Part shown: piece by piece, positions 13,828 to 21,407 of the stretch
Position numbering within the stretch: the first letter of the stretch is position 1
Layout of the letters: the number at the start of each line of letters is the position of its first letter
Assembly: GCA_045611765.1 (NCBI GenBank)
Contig: JAZKXT010000005.1
Coordinates: forward strand, 1 to 22,894
DNA length: 22,894 nucleotides
Origin: UMGS1649 sp045611765
GTDB taxonomy: Bacteria > Bacillota > Clostridia > TANB77 > CAG-465
Reading direction: 5' to 3'
Position numbers and translations under genes: made by a program
Notes under the pieces: generated by a model
Database searches by the model: none
What the model saw: the letters and a program-made list of their open reading frames with translations, nothing else
Told to the model about the DNA's origin: nothing

Positions 13828-15119
13828 GATTTAAATATAGAATTAAAAAGGTTGAAAATATGAGTTTAAATAAACAACTAGTGTGTGTCACACTAGTTGC
13901 TCTTTTAATATGCCTAGTTATTATGGGAATAGTATTACCACGCTTTTTAAAGCCATTTTATGAGCGCTCTATATATGAACATTTAAGTCAACCATCAAAA
14001 TATATAGAACCTGGAACAAGTAAAATGGGCGAAGATATAGCTTTTATAATAATTACAAAAAGTGGAGCAATTTATACATCAGATAATTTAAATAAATTGT
14101 TGCAAAACTTAAGTTATAAAGACATATTAAATTATGCGAGCGAAAATGATACCAAGGGTAAGTTTGAATACAATAATGTTACGTATTATTATTTGTGGGG
14201 GCAAAATAAAGGAGCTAAAAACTTAATCCTTATGGATGATAGTAGCATTAAATCGCAAGAAAAGAATCTGTCTAGGATAATTGTGCCTACTATGGTAGCT
14301 ACAGTTACTGTAACCATCTCGCTATTATTTGCATGGTCTCAATACGTATTAGGTAAAATAAAAAAACTTGAAAGAAAAACTAAATCTTTAATTACTGGAG
14401 AGAAAGTAGAAGGACGAGAGTTTATTGTAGACGACGAATTAAATGAATTAAATAGCACAATAGAGGAAGTAGATAAACAACTAAAACAAAAAGATGAATA
14501 CAAAAATATGATGTTTCAAAATTTATCTCATGAATTAAAGACACCAATATCTGTTATACAAAGCTATTTAGAGGGGATCAATGATGGTGTGGTAGATAAA
14601 GAGGAGGCATTAAGAATCATTGAGGAAGAAACAAAGACGCTATCTAACCAAGTGCAAACAATTTTAAAAATAAATAAAATAGATTATATGAAAGATAGAA
14701 AAGAATATAAAGATAGCAAAGTAGTACTAGATGATATAATTATTGAAGCTGTGGAAAGACACAAATTAATTCGTTCAGACTTAGAGTATATAGTTGAGCT
14801 TAATGAAAAAAATCAATCAAATGAATTCAGAGGTACAAACGAATTATGGACATCAGTAGTAGACAACATTTTAGGTAATTTTATAAGATATGCTGAAAAG
14901 CAGATTAGAATAAAGATAGATAATAAAACAATAATATTTGAAAATGATGGCGAAAAAATTAAAGAAGACATGCTAAATAAAATGTTTTTACCATATGTTA
15001 AAGGCAATAAAGGTCAATCAGGTCTAGGACTTTCTATTGTAAAGAAAATTGTGAACGTTTTAGGGTATGATATAGTGGCTGAAAATACAGACAAAGGTGT
15101 TAGACTTATAATCAAGTAA
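13824..15119 (+). CDS. Membrane sensor histidine kinase
   Basis: The 431-residue kinase has two membrane segments (about 18-40 and 151-173) flanking an extracytoplasmic sensor loop of about 110 residues. A HAMP-like linker, a HisKA domain and a HATPase domain follow. The phosphoacceptor is H236 in FQNLSHELKTPISVIQSY. The ATP lid motifs are NELWTSVVDNILGNF (N box), ENDGEKI (G1) and QSGLGLSIVKKI (G2). The ATG at 13824 overlaps the stop of the response regulator, so the pair is translationally coupled. In CssS-like sensors the external loop senses misfolded secreted protein. The loop here shows no recognisable domain, so the signal is unknown. The operon ends at the hairpin 15150-15180. Confidence 0.95.
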   Translation: MRFKYRIKKVENMSLNKQLVCVTLVALLICLVIMGIVLPRFLKPFYERSIYEHLSQPSKYIEPGTSKMGEDIAFIIITKSGAIYTSDNLNKLLQNLSYKDILNYASENDTKGKFEYNNVTYYYLWGQNKGAKNLILMDDSSIKSQEKNLSRIIVPTMVATVTVTISLLFAWSQYVLGKIKKLERKTKSLITGEKVEGREFIVDDELNELNSTIEEVDKQLKQKDEYKNMMFQNLSHELKTPISVIQSYLEGINDGVVDKEEALRIIEEETKTLSNQVQTILKINKIDYMKDRKEYKDSKVVLDDIIIEAVERHKLIRSDLEYIVELNEKNQSNEFRGTNELWTSVVDNILGNFIRYAEKQIRIKIDNKTIIFENDGEKIKEDMLNKMFLPYVKGNKGQSGLGLSIVKKIVNVLGYDIVAENTDKGVRLIIK

Positions 15120-15149
15120 ATGATTTATATTATTTAAAGTATTAGCAAG

Positions 15150-15183
15150 AAAAAATTGTGATATTTATTCACAATTTTTTTTG
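15150..15183 (+). terminator. Terminator of the htrA-regulator-kinase operon
   Basis: An 11-bp stem AAAAAATTGTG/CACAATTTTTT (15150-15160 with 15170-15180) is followed by further Ts. The 3' arm is shared with the -35 box of the next promoter. Confidence 0.85.
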
Positions 15184-15196
15184 TTTATGTTAGAAT
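15168..15196 (+). promoter_or_regulatory. Promoter of the DUF2207 gene, overlapping the preceding terminator
   Basis: TTCACA (15168-15173), a 17-base spacer, a TGT extended element and TAGAAT (15191-15196). The -35 box lies in the loop and 3' arm of the terminator hairpin. Confidence 0.6.
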
Positions 15197-15213
15197 TATT
15201 TTGGTGGTAATAA

Positions 15214-17406
15214 ATGAAAAAAGGGTATAAAAGAGCTATTGCAATGCTAATTATAGTACTAGTATGCGTTATTGGCTATGATTTCTTAATTAAAAATGGA
15301 ATAATAAGAAATTATCACATAAAAGATTTTAAAATAGATGTAAATATAGAGAATAATGGAGATATTATAGTTAAAGAAGATACGGTATATAAATTTAACG
15401 GGAAATATAATGGCATAACTATTACTATTCCAACAAATGTGTCAAGTGAGTATTATGAAAAGCTTACTGGAGATAGTATGAATGATTCTAAAGAATTACC
15501 TGATAGTTTATATATAAGTAATGGAATTAAAAATGTAAGAATATACACTATACAAGATGGAGTAAAGAAGGTATTTGATAAACAAGATTATGCGCGAATA
15601 GGAGATTCTGGTGTTTATACTGAGACTATGGAAAATGGTTTTACAACATATACAATCTATGAGCCATCTAACTGTGAAAACAAACAATTTATTATTGAAT
15701 ATACTTTAAAAGATATAATAGTTCAACATAACGATGTGGCAGAACTTTTTTGGAATTTTATAGGTGGAGAAGTAGAGTGTAAAATAAAAAACTTACAAAT
15801 AAATGTCTATGCAGAGAATATTAAAGAGTCATATACGCACGGTAATTCTTCTGGTAAAATAGCTAATACTTTTAATACGGTAAAAGCAATATATAAAAAT
15901 GTAAGACCACACGAATTTGTTTCGACGAGGATTGTATTAAATTCATTTTCAAATAGAATTAATAAGCAAAGTAATATAGACGCATTGCCAATAATTCAAG
16001 AAATTGAGGAAAGTTATTTGGATAAAAAAGAACTAGCTGTAAATTTGAATAATGCTGCTATAATTATGACTATAATCGTATTAAGTTATTGGGCATTTTT
16101 ATTAATTAAATATGAAAAAGAAATAGAATTAGTTCCGTTGGTCGCAAATGATGTAGATATCTTAGATAAATATAATCCTATGATAGCAGCATGTATTGCT
16201 CAAAACAGAGGAATGCATCCTAGGGATATTTTAGCTGTCTTAATAGATTTAGTAAATGTTAAAGCGCTTAAAATGGTACATATACGAGCAAGTGTAATAG
16301 GGGGAGTTAAAGACACATATAAGCTAACGAAAAATGAAGAGTTTTTTAATGATGTTGAGAAGTCAAGAAAACTAGACGAAATACAAAAAAGTGTTTTAGA
16401 TATATTTTTTAATGGTAATCAAACAATTGAATTAACACAAAGATTAAAGGAAATAAAAAAAGAATCACGAGCGGTTACTTTATTAAAACACCTTGATGAA
16501 AAAGTATCCATTATTTTAGAAAACATAGGAGCAAACCATATAAAAGTACCTAAATGGTTAAGAATATGGAATACATTTATGTTTATCATAATTTGTATAT
16601 ATATATTATTTATGATAGGGTATAACATAAGTTTGAATTTTGTAACACTATCTATGAGCATGAGTGAAACATTTATATGGTCATTCTTTTCGATAGAATT
16701 AATAGTGGGCATTATTGTAGCTCTATTTCCAATAGCAATTTTAGTAATAAAATGTATTGTTAAATTATTAGATGCTTTAAGGAAGGGGATAGCTAAGCTC
16801 GCCTTTAAACTAACTAATAAAAAACTTACAAAAACAATAATGACGATTGTTATCATTTTTATAATGATATTTGTATTCGAAATAATAGTAATAAAAAATG
16901 CAAATCTAGTTATAGCAACAATATTATTTTTTGCAGCTTTGCTTATAGTTTTAACAGACAATTTAATGACATCTCACGATAAAGCTATGCAAAAAGAATA
17001 TGTATTATTAAAAATATTACAGGATAAAATAGAGAACGGAAGTATGTTAGAAGAAAAGCAAATACAGGATAACATATTATGGAATAGATATTTTACATTT
17101 GCAATTGCGTTAGGTGTGGGTGATGTAGCGGGGTATGTAAAATACATTCCAGATATTTCAAGTATGGAAGATGTAATTAATGATTTTTATAAATTAACAG
17201 ATGGATATTATGGATTATATGGCCTAGATAGACAAATATATACACAAGCAAGAATAGATAATTTTATATCTATTTTGAACAAAGCAAATAAAATATATTG
17301 GCGAGTAGCTGCATCAGGAGGATCTTCTGGTTCGGGAGGATTTTCTTCCGGTGGTGGTAGATTTTCAGGCGGTGGTGGCCGCGGCGGCGGTAGAGGAGCA
17401 TTTTAA
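15214..17406 (+). CDS. DUF2207-domain membrane protein with glycine-rich tail
   Basis: The 730-residue protein has an N-terminal membrane segment (about 7-26) and an extracytoplasmic DUF2207 domain (about 33-250) with the typical opening DFKIDVNIENNGDIIVKE. A second membrane segment (about 278-300) leads to a cytoplasmic region with MIAACIAQNRGMHPRDILAVLIDL. A cluster of four hydrophobic helices follows between about 450 and 590. The last ~30 residues are nearly all Gly, Ser, Arg and Phe (GGSSGSGGFSSGGGRF then GGGGRGGGRG). Such tails are common in DUF2207 proteins, whose function is not established. The GC-rich codons of the tail follow from glycine content. GGTGG at 15202-15206 supports the ATG. 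It is a single-gene unit with a terminator at 17409-17437. Confidence 0.9.
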   Translation: MKKGYKRAIAMLIIVLVCVIGYDFLIKNGIIRNYHIKDFKIDVNIENNGDIIVKEDTVYKFNGKYNGITITIPTNVSSEYYEKLTGDSMNDSKELPDSLYISNGIKNVRIYTIQDGVKKVFDKQDYARIGDSGVYTETMENGFTTYTIYEPSNCENKQFIIEYTLKDIIVQHNDVAELFWNFIGGEVECKIKNLQINVYAENIKESYTHGNSSGKIANTFNTVKAIYKNVRPHEFVSTRIVLNSFSNRINKQSNIDALPIIQEIEESYLDKKELAVNLNNAAIIMTIIVLSYWAFLLIKYEKEIELVPLVANDVDILDKYNPMIAACIAQNRGMHPRDILAVLIDLVNVKALKMVHIRASVIGGVKDTYKLTKNEEFFNDVEKSRKLDEIQKSVLDIFFNGNQTIELTQRLKEIKKESRAVTLLKHLDEKVSIILENIGANHIKVPKWLRIWNTFMFIIICIYILFMIGYNISLNFVTLSMSMSETFIWSFFSIELIVGIIVALFPIAILVIKCIVKLLDALRKGIAKLAFKLTNKKLTKTIMTIVIIFIMIFVFEIIVIKNANLVIATILFFAALLIVLTDNLMTSHDKAMQKEYVLLKILQDKIENGSMLEEKQIQDNILWNRYFTFAIALGVGDVAGYVKYIPDISSMEDVINDFYKLTDGYYGLYGLDRQIYTQARIDNFISILNKANKIYWRVAASGGSSGSGGFSSGGGRFSGGGGRGGGRGAF

Positions 17407-17408
17407 TG

Positions 17409-17440
17409 TAATTAGACAGCAAAGTGCTGTCTAATTATTG
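17409..17440 (+). terminator. Terminator of the DUF2207 gene
   Basis: A perfect 12-bp stem TAATTAGACAGC/GCTGTCTAATTA (17409-17420 with 17426-17437) starts 3 bases after the stop. Its last bases touch the -35 box of alaS, and the T tract is weak. Confidence 0.7.
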
Positions 17441-17466
17441 CATTTGAGCTACTTTTCGTATATAAT
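17438..17466 (+). promoter_or_regulatory. Promoter of the alaS operon
   Basis: TTGCAT (17438-17443), a 17-base spacer and TATAAT (17461-17466). The leader is only about 20 bases, so no T-box riboswitch is present. Confidence 0.8.
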
Positions 17467-17493
17467 ATTTGCATGAAAATTAGGAGTGAAATC

Positions 17494-19257
17494 ATGGAAG
17501 GAATAAATTTAAGAGATAAATATATAGAATTTTTTGAATCCAAAGGACATGTTAGGGTTCCATCTGCACCTGTTGTGCCAGAAAATGACCCTTCGGTGTT
17601 ATTTAATACGGCTGGAATGCAACCACTTGTACCATATTTAAAAGGACAACCACATCCGTATGGCAAAAGACTTTGTGACTACCAAAAATGTGTTAGAACA
17701 AACGACTTGGATTCAATTGGAGATACAACTCACCATACATTTTTTGAAATGCTTGGTAACTGGTCTTTAGGAGATTACTTTAAAAAAGAGGCGGTTAATT
17801 GGAGTTTTGAGTTTTTAACTAAATGGTTGAATATTCCTGTAGAAAAACTTGCTGTAACAGTATTTAGAGGAAACGACTTTGTAGAACGTGACGAAGAAAC
17901 AGCAGGATACTGGAAAGCTTGTGGAATCCCAGAGGAAAGAATTGCATATATGGCTGAAGAAGATAACTGGTGGCCAAACATGGAACTTACTGGACTATGC
18001 GGACCAGATACAGAAATATTCTACTGGAGAAGTACAGATGAAGTCCCAGTAAAATTTGATCCTGCAGACGAGAGATGGGTTGAAATTTGGAACAATGTGT
18101 TTATGCAATACATGCATGAAGAAGACGGTAGCTTTACAGAACTTCCAAGTAAAAACGTAGATACTGGAATGGGTATGGAAAGAGTAACTGCAATTCTTGA
18201 AGGGTATACAGATAACTACAAATCTTCTATATGGCAAGATGTTATTGCAAAAATTGAAGAGGTTTCTGGACTTTCATACGAAGGTAATGAAAGAGCAATG
18301 AGAATAATTGCAGACCACTTAAGATGCGCTATATTTATAGCAGCAGACCCAGCAGGAATAAAACCATCTAATACAGACCAAGGATATATTTTAAGAAGAC
18401 TTTTAAGACGTGTTATACGTTATGCAAGAGGCCTTAACATAGACATAGATGGCAATTGGGAAGAACAAATCGCAGTCGTTATAATGGACAAATATAAAAA
18501 ATATTATCCGGAGTTTGAAGCAAATTATAACGTGGTATTAGAAGTATTAAAAACTGAAAAGGTTAAATTTAATAGAACTCTTGAAAAAGGTCTTAAAGAA
18601 TTTGAAAAAGTATCATCACATATAACTGATGGTATTATGGACAAGGACACAGCGTTTAGACTATATGACACATTTGGATTCCCATTAGAGCTTACAGTAG
18701 AACTAGCTAATGAAAAAGGAATTAAAGTAGACGAGCAAGGATTTGCAGAAAAATTTAAAGAACATCAAGAAAAATCTAGAGCGGGTTCTGAACAAAAATT
18801 CAAAGGCGGCCTTGCTGGAAATGGTGAAATGGAAACTAAATACCATACAGCAACACATTTACTTAACGCTGCACTTAAAGTTGTAGTAGGACCTGATGTT
18901 CATCAAAAAGGTTCAAATATAACTGCTGAAAGAATGCGTTTTGACTTTTCTTGCGACCACAAATTATCTGACGAGGAAAAAGCAAGAGCTGAAGAATTGG
19001 TGAATAAGTGGATAAATGATGCTATAGACGTTGAAGTTTGTGAAATGAGCAAACAAGATGCAATAAACTCTGGCGCAGAGTGTATGTTTATTGAAAAATA
19101 TCCAGATGTAGTTACAGTTTATACAATTGGAGATGTTTCAAAAGAACTTTGTGGTGGACCTCACGTTAAGAATACATCAGAACTGGGTAAATTTACAATA
19201 AAGAAAGAAGAAGCAAGTTCAGCTGGTGTTAGAAGAATAAAAGCAGTTCTTGAATAA
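17494..19257 (+). CDS. alaS: Alanyl-tRNA synthetase, short form lacking the C-Ala domain
   Basis: AlaRS charges tRNA(Ala) and clears mischarged Ser and Gly. The catalytic part is intact: NTAGMQPLVPYL, the CVRTNDLDSIGDTTHHTFFEMLGNWSLGDYF region, and GMGMERV. A tRNA-recognition region leads to the editing domain, whose zinc set is complete: H451 and H455 in YHTATHLL, C553 and H557 in CGGPH. The protein ends at AGVRRIKAVLE, residue 587, exactly where the editing domain closes. Ordinary AlaRS runs to about 870 residues with a further linker and C-Ala domain. No continuation is seen after the stop in any plus frame, because hinT begins 30 bases later. Short AlaRS forms of this size are known among Clostridia-related genomes (from memory). 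The ATG at 17494 follows TAGGAGTG (17481-17488); an ATG at 17473 would lack a site. Confidence 0.95.
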   Translation: MEGINLRDKYIEFFESKGHVRVPSAPVVPENDPSVLFNTAGMQPLVPYLKGQPHPYGKRLCDYQKCVRTNDLDSIGDTTHHTFFEMLGNWSLGDYFKKEAVNWSFEFLTKWLNIPVEKLAVTVFRGNDFVERDEETAGYWKACGIPEERIAYMAEEDNWWPNMELTGLCGPDTEIFYWRSTDEVPVKFDPADERWVEIWNNVFMQYMHEEDGSFTELPSKNVDTGMGMERVTAILEGYTDNYKSSIWQDVIAKIEEVSGLSYEGNERAMRIIADHLRCAIFIAADPAGIKPSNTDQGYILRRLLRRVIRYARGLNIDIDGNWEEQIAVVIMDKYKKYYPEFEANYNVVLEVLKTEKVKFNRTLEKGLKEFEKVSSHITDGIMDKDTAFRLYDTFGFPLELTVELANEKGIKVDEQGFAEKFKEHQEKSRAGSEQKFKGGLAGNGEMETKYHTATHLLNAALKVVVGPDVHQKGSNITAERMRFDFSCDHKLSDEEKARAEELVNKWINDAIDVEVCEMSKQDAINSGAECMFIEKYPDVVTVYTIGDVSKELCGGPHVKNTSELGKFTIKKEEASSAGVRRIKAVLE

Positions 19258-19287
19258 AAAAGAATAACAAAAATAGAGGTGAAGAAT

Positions 19288-19629
19288 ATGGATTGCCTAT
19301 TTTGTAAAATAATAGCTGGTGAAATTCCTAGTAAAAAAGTATATGAAGATGACTTTGTATATGCTTTTCATGATATAAATCCGGTAGCGCCTATACATGT
19401 GATTGTAGTGCCTAAAGTGCACATTGAAAGCGCAAATGCTGTGGATGAAGCAAATAGTGAAAATGTAAAATATATATTCGAAGCGATACCTAAAATTGTT
19501 GAAGCGTTAGAGATTAGCGAAGACGGTTACAGAGTAATAACGAACATAGGAGAAAATGGTGGACAAACTATTAAACATTTACATTTCCATATTATAGGTG
19601 GAAAGAAATTGGGAGAGAAGTTGGTATAG
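19288..19629 (+). CDS. hinT: HinT-type HIT-family nucleotide hydrolase
   Basis: HinT proteins are purine nucleoside phosphoramidases and also hydrolyse aminoacyl-adenylates leaked by synthetases. The 113-residue product starts CLFCKIIAGEIPSKKVYEDD and has the family's AFHDINPVAPIHVIVVPK stretch. The histidine triad is H97-L-H99-F-H101, followed by IIGGKKLG, as in E. coli HinT. The ATG at 19288 follows AGAGGTG (19276-19282), and a GTG three codons earlier overlaps that site. It lies 30 bases after alaS and overlaps the next gene by one base, so it is the middle gene of an operon. Pairing a HinT gene with a synthetase gene suits its known action on aminoacyl-AMP, but that link is inference. Confidence 0.93.
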   Translation: MDCLFCKIIAGEIPSKKVYEDDFVYAFHDINPVAPIHVIVVPKVHIESANAVDEANSENVKYIFEAIPKIVEALEISEDGYRVITNIGENGGQTIKHLHFHIIGGKKLGEKLV

Positions 19630-20546
19630 TGATAAGACTTGTTATCTTAAATCCTATGGCTGGTACTGGTAAAGGGCTTAAGTATTTAAGAGGGATTGAA
19701 AATATATTTACAAATATTAAAAAAGAAGGTTTAATCAAGAAGGATAAAGTGTGCATTGAACTTACGAAGTTTGTAGGACATGCTACGGAAATTGTTAAAG
19801 AGTACGTAGAAAAATATACTGATGAAATGGTGATATATGTTGTAGGTGGCGATGGCACTTTGGCTGAAGTATCTAGTGCTATTAAATATGTAGATAGAGT
19901 CTCTATGGTAGTAATACCAAGAGGAACTGGTAACGATTTTAGCCGAGCAACAAATTCATACAAAAGTATGCGTAAAATAATACGTAAAAGCTTGAATGAA
20001 GAGCTTGTTAAAGTAGATAGTATAACTATTGGAAAACGTACTTGTATAAATGTATTAAATGCTGGACTTGATGCGGCTATTGCAGATAATATGAACTTGT
20101 TTAGGAAATGGCCGCTTATTTCTGGTAGTATGAAGTACAAGCTAGCAATTGCATATACAATATTTGGCGCAAGAAAGTATAAACTAAAAGTACGTGTAGA
20201 TGATAAAATATACAAAGGTGTGTATACTTTAATTGCTATAGGTAATAATAAATATTATGGTGGTGGAGTAAAGGCATTACCGTATGCTGAAATAGATGAT
20301 GGCATGTTGGATGTTTGTTTAATCGATTCAACTACACTAATACAGAAACTATTTTTCTTACCGAAGTTTAGCAAAGGTACACACGAAGGAATAAAGCTAG
20401 TGAAGCTTTTAAAAGGTAAAGAAATCTCTGTTGTATCTACAAGAAAAATGCCGGTTAGTGTAGATGGAGAGATATATTATACAAACAGATTTAAAGCAAA
20501 AGTGGAAGAAAAAAGTGTTAATATTATAAAAACACTTGACAAATAA
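19629..20546 (+). CDS. Diacylglycerol kinase-family lipid kinase
   Basis: The 305-residue protein belongs to the DagK/YegS/LCB5 superfamily of soluble lipid kinases that phosphorylate diacylglycerol or related lipids at the membrane. The opening LVILNPMAGTGKG (4-16), the nucleotide-binding GGDGTLAE (73-80) and GTGNDFSRA (99-107) are all present. The C-terminal sandwich includes YYGGGVKALPYAEIDDGMLDVC and the KMPVSVDGE motif. In Gram-positive bacteria the DgkB member recycles diacylglycerol from lipoteichoic acid synthesis, but the exact substrate cannot be told here. The start is GTG at 19629, overlapping the hinT stop by one base, with GGGAGAG upstream. No terminator follows. The promoter of the tRNA genes lies partly in its last codons. 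Confidence 0.92.
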   Translation: MIRLVILNPMAGTGKGLKYLRGIENIFTNIKKEGLIKKDKVCIELTKFVGHATEIVKEYVEKYTDEMVIYVVGGDGTLAEVSSAIKYVDRVSMVVIPRGTGNDFSRATNSYKSMRKIIRKSLNEELVKVDSITIGKRTCINVLNAGLDAAIADNMNLFRKWPLISGSMKYKLAIAYTIFGARKYKLKVRVDDKIYKGVYTLIAIGNNKYYGGGVKALPYAEIDDGMLDVCLIDSTTLIQKLFFLPKFSKGTHEGIKLVKLLKGKEISVVSTRKMPVSVDGEIYYTNRFKAKVEEKSVNIIKTLDK

Positions 20547-20564
20547 CTAAAAATACATTAAAAT
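20536..20564 (+). promoter_or_regulatory. Promoter of the tRNA-His/tRNA-Gln unit
   Basis: TTGACA (20536-20541), a 17-base spacer and TAAAAT (20559-20564). The -35 box is inside the 3' end of the lipid kinase gene, and transcription would begin about 5 bases before the tRNA. Confidence 0.8.
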
Positions 20565-20575
20565 TAATTGTGTTC

Positions 20576-20653
20576 GGTGGATATAGCTCAGTTGGTTAGA
20601 GCGCCAGGTTGTGGCCCTGGAGGTCATGGGTTCGAATCCCATTATTCACCCCA
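20576..20653 (+). tRNA. tRNA-His (anticodon GTG)
   Basis: The full cloverleaf is visible. The extra G(-1) at 20576 faces discriminator C73 (20650), the hallmark of tRNA-His. The acceptor stem is G1-A7 with T66-C72. The anticodon stem CCAGG/CCTGG holds the loop TTGTGGC with GTG at 20611-20613. The T loop is GGGTTCGAATCCC. The 3' CCA is encoded (20651-20653). Confidence 0.97.
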
Positions 20654-20672
20654 CAAATTACATCTCAAATAT

Positions 20673-20747
20673 TGGGATGTAGCCAAGCGGTAAGGCACCA
20701 CACTTTGACTGTGGCATTCGTTGGTTCGAATCCAGCCATCCCAGCCA
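20673..20747 (+). tRNA. tRNA-Gln (anticodon TTG)
   Basis: The acceptor stem TGGGATG pairs with CATCCCA (20673-20679, 20737-20743), giving a U1-A72 first pair. The anticodon stem CCACA/TGTGG holds CTTTGAC with TTG at 20705-20707. The T arm has GGTTCGAATCC. Discriminator G and CCA are encoded (20744-20747). A U1-A72 pair is a known recognition feature for GatCAB, whose genes lie in this window. It is co-transcribed with tRNA-His, 19 bases apart. Confidence 0.97.
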
Positions 20748-20779
20748 ATATACGTGTAGTTTGTGGAAAAGAAGCGTTT

Positions 20780-20813
20780 AAACTCTAGATTATGTCTAGG
20801 GTTTTATTTTTTT
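20780..20813 (+). terminator. Terminator of the tRNA unit
   Basis: A 10-bp stem AAACTCTAGA/TCTAGGGTTT (20780-20789 with 20795-20804, one T-G wobble) has a TTATG loop and is followed by TATTTTTTT. Confidence 0.9.
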
Positions 20814-20814
20814 G

Positions 20815-20842
20815 TTGAAAAACATATCATATATGGTATAAT
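20815..20842 (+). promoter_or_regulatory. Promoter of desulfoferrodoxin
   Basis: TTGAAA (20815-20820), a 16-base spacer, a TGG extended element and TATAAT (20837-20842). It starts right after the T tract of the tRNA terminator. Confidence 0.8.
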
Positions 20843-20860
20843 GAAAACGGGGGATTAAAT

Positions 20861-21241
20861 ATGGAAAAAGAATTTAAAGTTTTAAAATGTAAAAAATGTG
20901 AAGCCATGGTTATGAGTTTTAAAGAGTGTAATTGTGATGATTGTGGAATAATATGCTGTGGAGAAAAAATGACTCAACTTATCCCTAATTCTGTAGATGC
21001 AGCTTTTGAAAAACACGTACCAGTATACGCAATTAAAGATAATACTGTAATAGCCAGTGTCAATCATGTAATGGAGGAGGAACACTATATAGAGTGGATT
21101 GCCTATGTAACAGCGGATTCTCATGATATATGTTATTTTGAGCCGGGAATGATAACTAAAACGAAATTTAAATATGCTCCTAATGCAAAATTGTATTCTT
21201 ATTGCAATAAACATGGTTTGTGGGAAAGCAATGTAGAGTAA
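20861..21241 (+). CDS. dfx: Desulfoferrodoxin (superoxide reductase) with extra N-terminal cysteines
   Basis: The protein reduces superoxide to hydrogen peroxide in the cytoplasm, feeding peroxide to rubrerythrin. The 126 residues have the two-domain form. The N-terminal desulforedoxin-like part has C10xxC13 and the adjacent C32-C33 pair (IICCGEKM) for Fe(Cys)4 center I. The C-terminal part has the center II Fe(His)4Cys ligands: H52 in EKHVPV, H69 and H75 in VNHVMEEEHYIEWI, then C115 and H118 in YCNKHGLW. The catalytic K51 beside H52 is kept. Unlike the usual glycine-rich loop between the center I cysteine pairs, this one holds three more cysteines (C23, C25, C28). A purine-rich GGGGGA stretch at 20849-20854 serves as the ribosome binding site. 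It is a single-gene unit. Confidence 0.95.
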   Translation: MEKEFKVLKCKKCEAMVMSFKECNCDDCGIICCGEKMTQLIPNSVDAAFEKHVPVYAIKDNTVIASVNHVMEEEHYIEWIAYVTADSHDICYFEPGMITKTKFKYAPNAKLYSYCNKHGLWESNVE

Positions 21242-21264
21242 TACATATTATAAATTATAAAAGA

Positions 21265-21300
21265 AAAGAGTTACATATTACACGTATGTAGCTCTTTATT
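21265..21300 (+). terminator. Terminator of desulfoferrodoxin
   Basis: A 13-bp stem (21265-21277 with 21285-21297, one T-G wobble) has a 7-base loop and is followed by ATTATAT. The 3' arm ends in CTCTTT. Confidence 0.75.
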
Positions 21301-21407
21301 ATATATTAATATAATCATAAAACGGAAAGAATATGTTTGTCGAAAAGTGTCGTATTTTGCGATGAAAAGTTTTGAAATTTTAATAAAATCTATCGACCTA
21401 AAAGACC

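Noticed and set aside
16419..16961. Minus-strand hydrophobic open frame opposite the DUF2207 gene
   Set aside because: It mirrors the transmembrane helices of the real gene, because AT-rich codons for hydrophobic residues read as Ile, Asn and Lys on the other strand.
17320..17405. GC-rich end of the DUF2207 gene as a second hypervariable segment
   Set aside because: The GC rise is explained by glycine and serine codons in a simple Gly-rich tail. It has neither the lectin-like motif nor the C/T-ending codon bias.
17407..17493. T-box riboswitch before alaS, and likewise before proS
   Set aside because: The alaS leader is only about 20 bases and proS lies inside an operon. No specifier stem or T-box sequence is present.
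19592..20215. Minus-strand open frame opposite the lipid kinase
   Set aside because: The plus-strand gene has clear kinase motifs and operon context. The opposite frame has no recognisable domain or start signal.
21298..21407. SOS (LexA) box upstream of dinD
   Set aside because: No GAAC-N4-GTTC type palindrome is present. The GTCGAAAAGTGTCG stretch is not symmetric.
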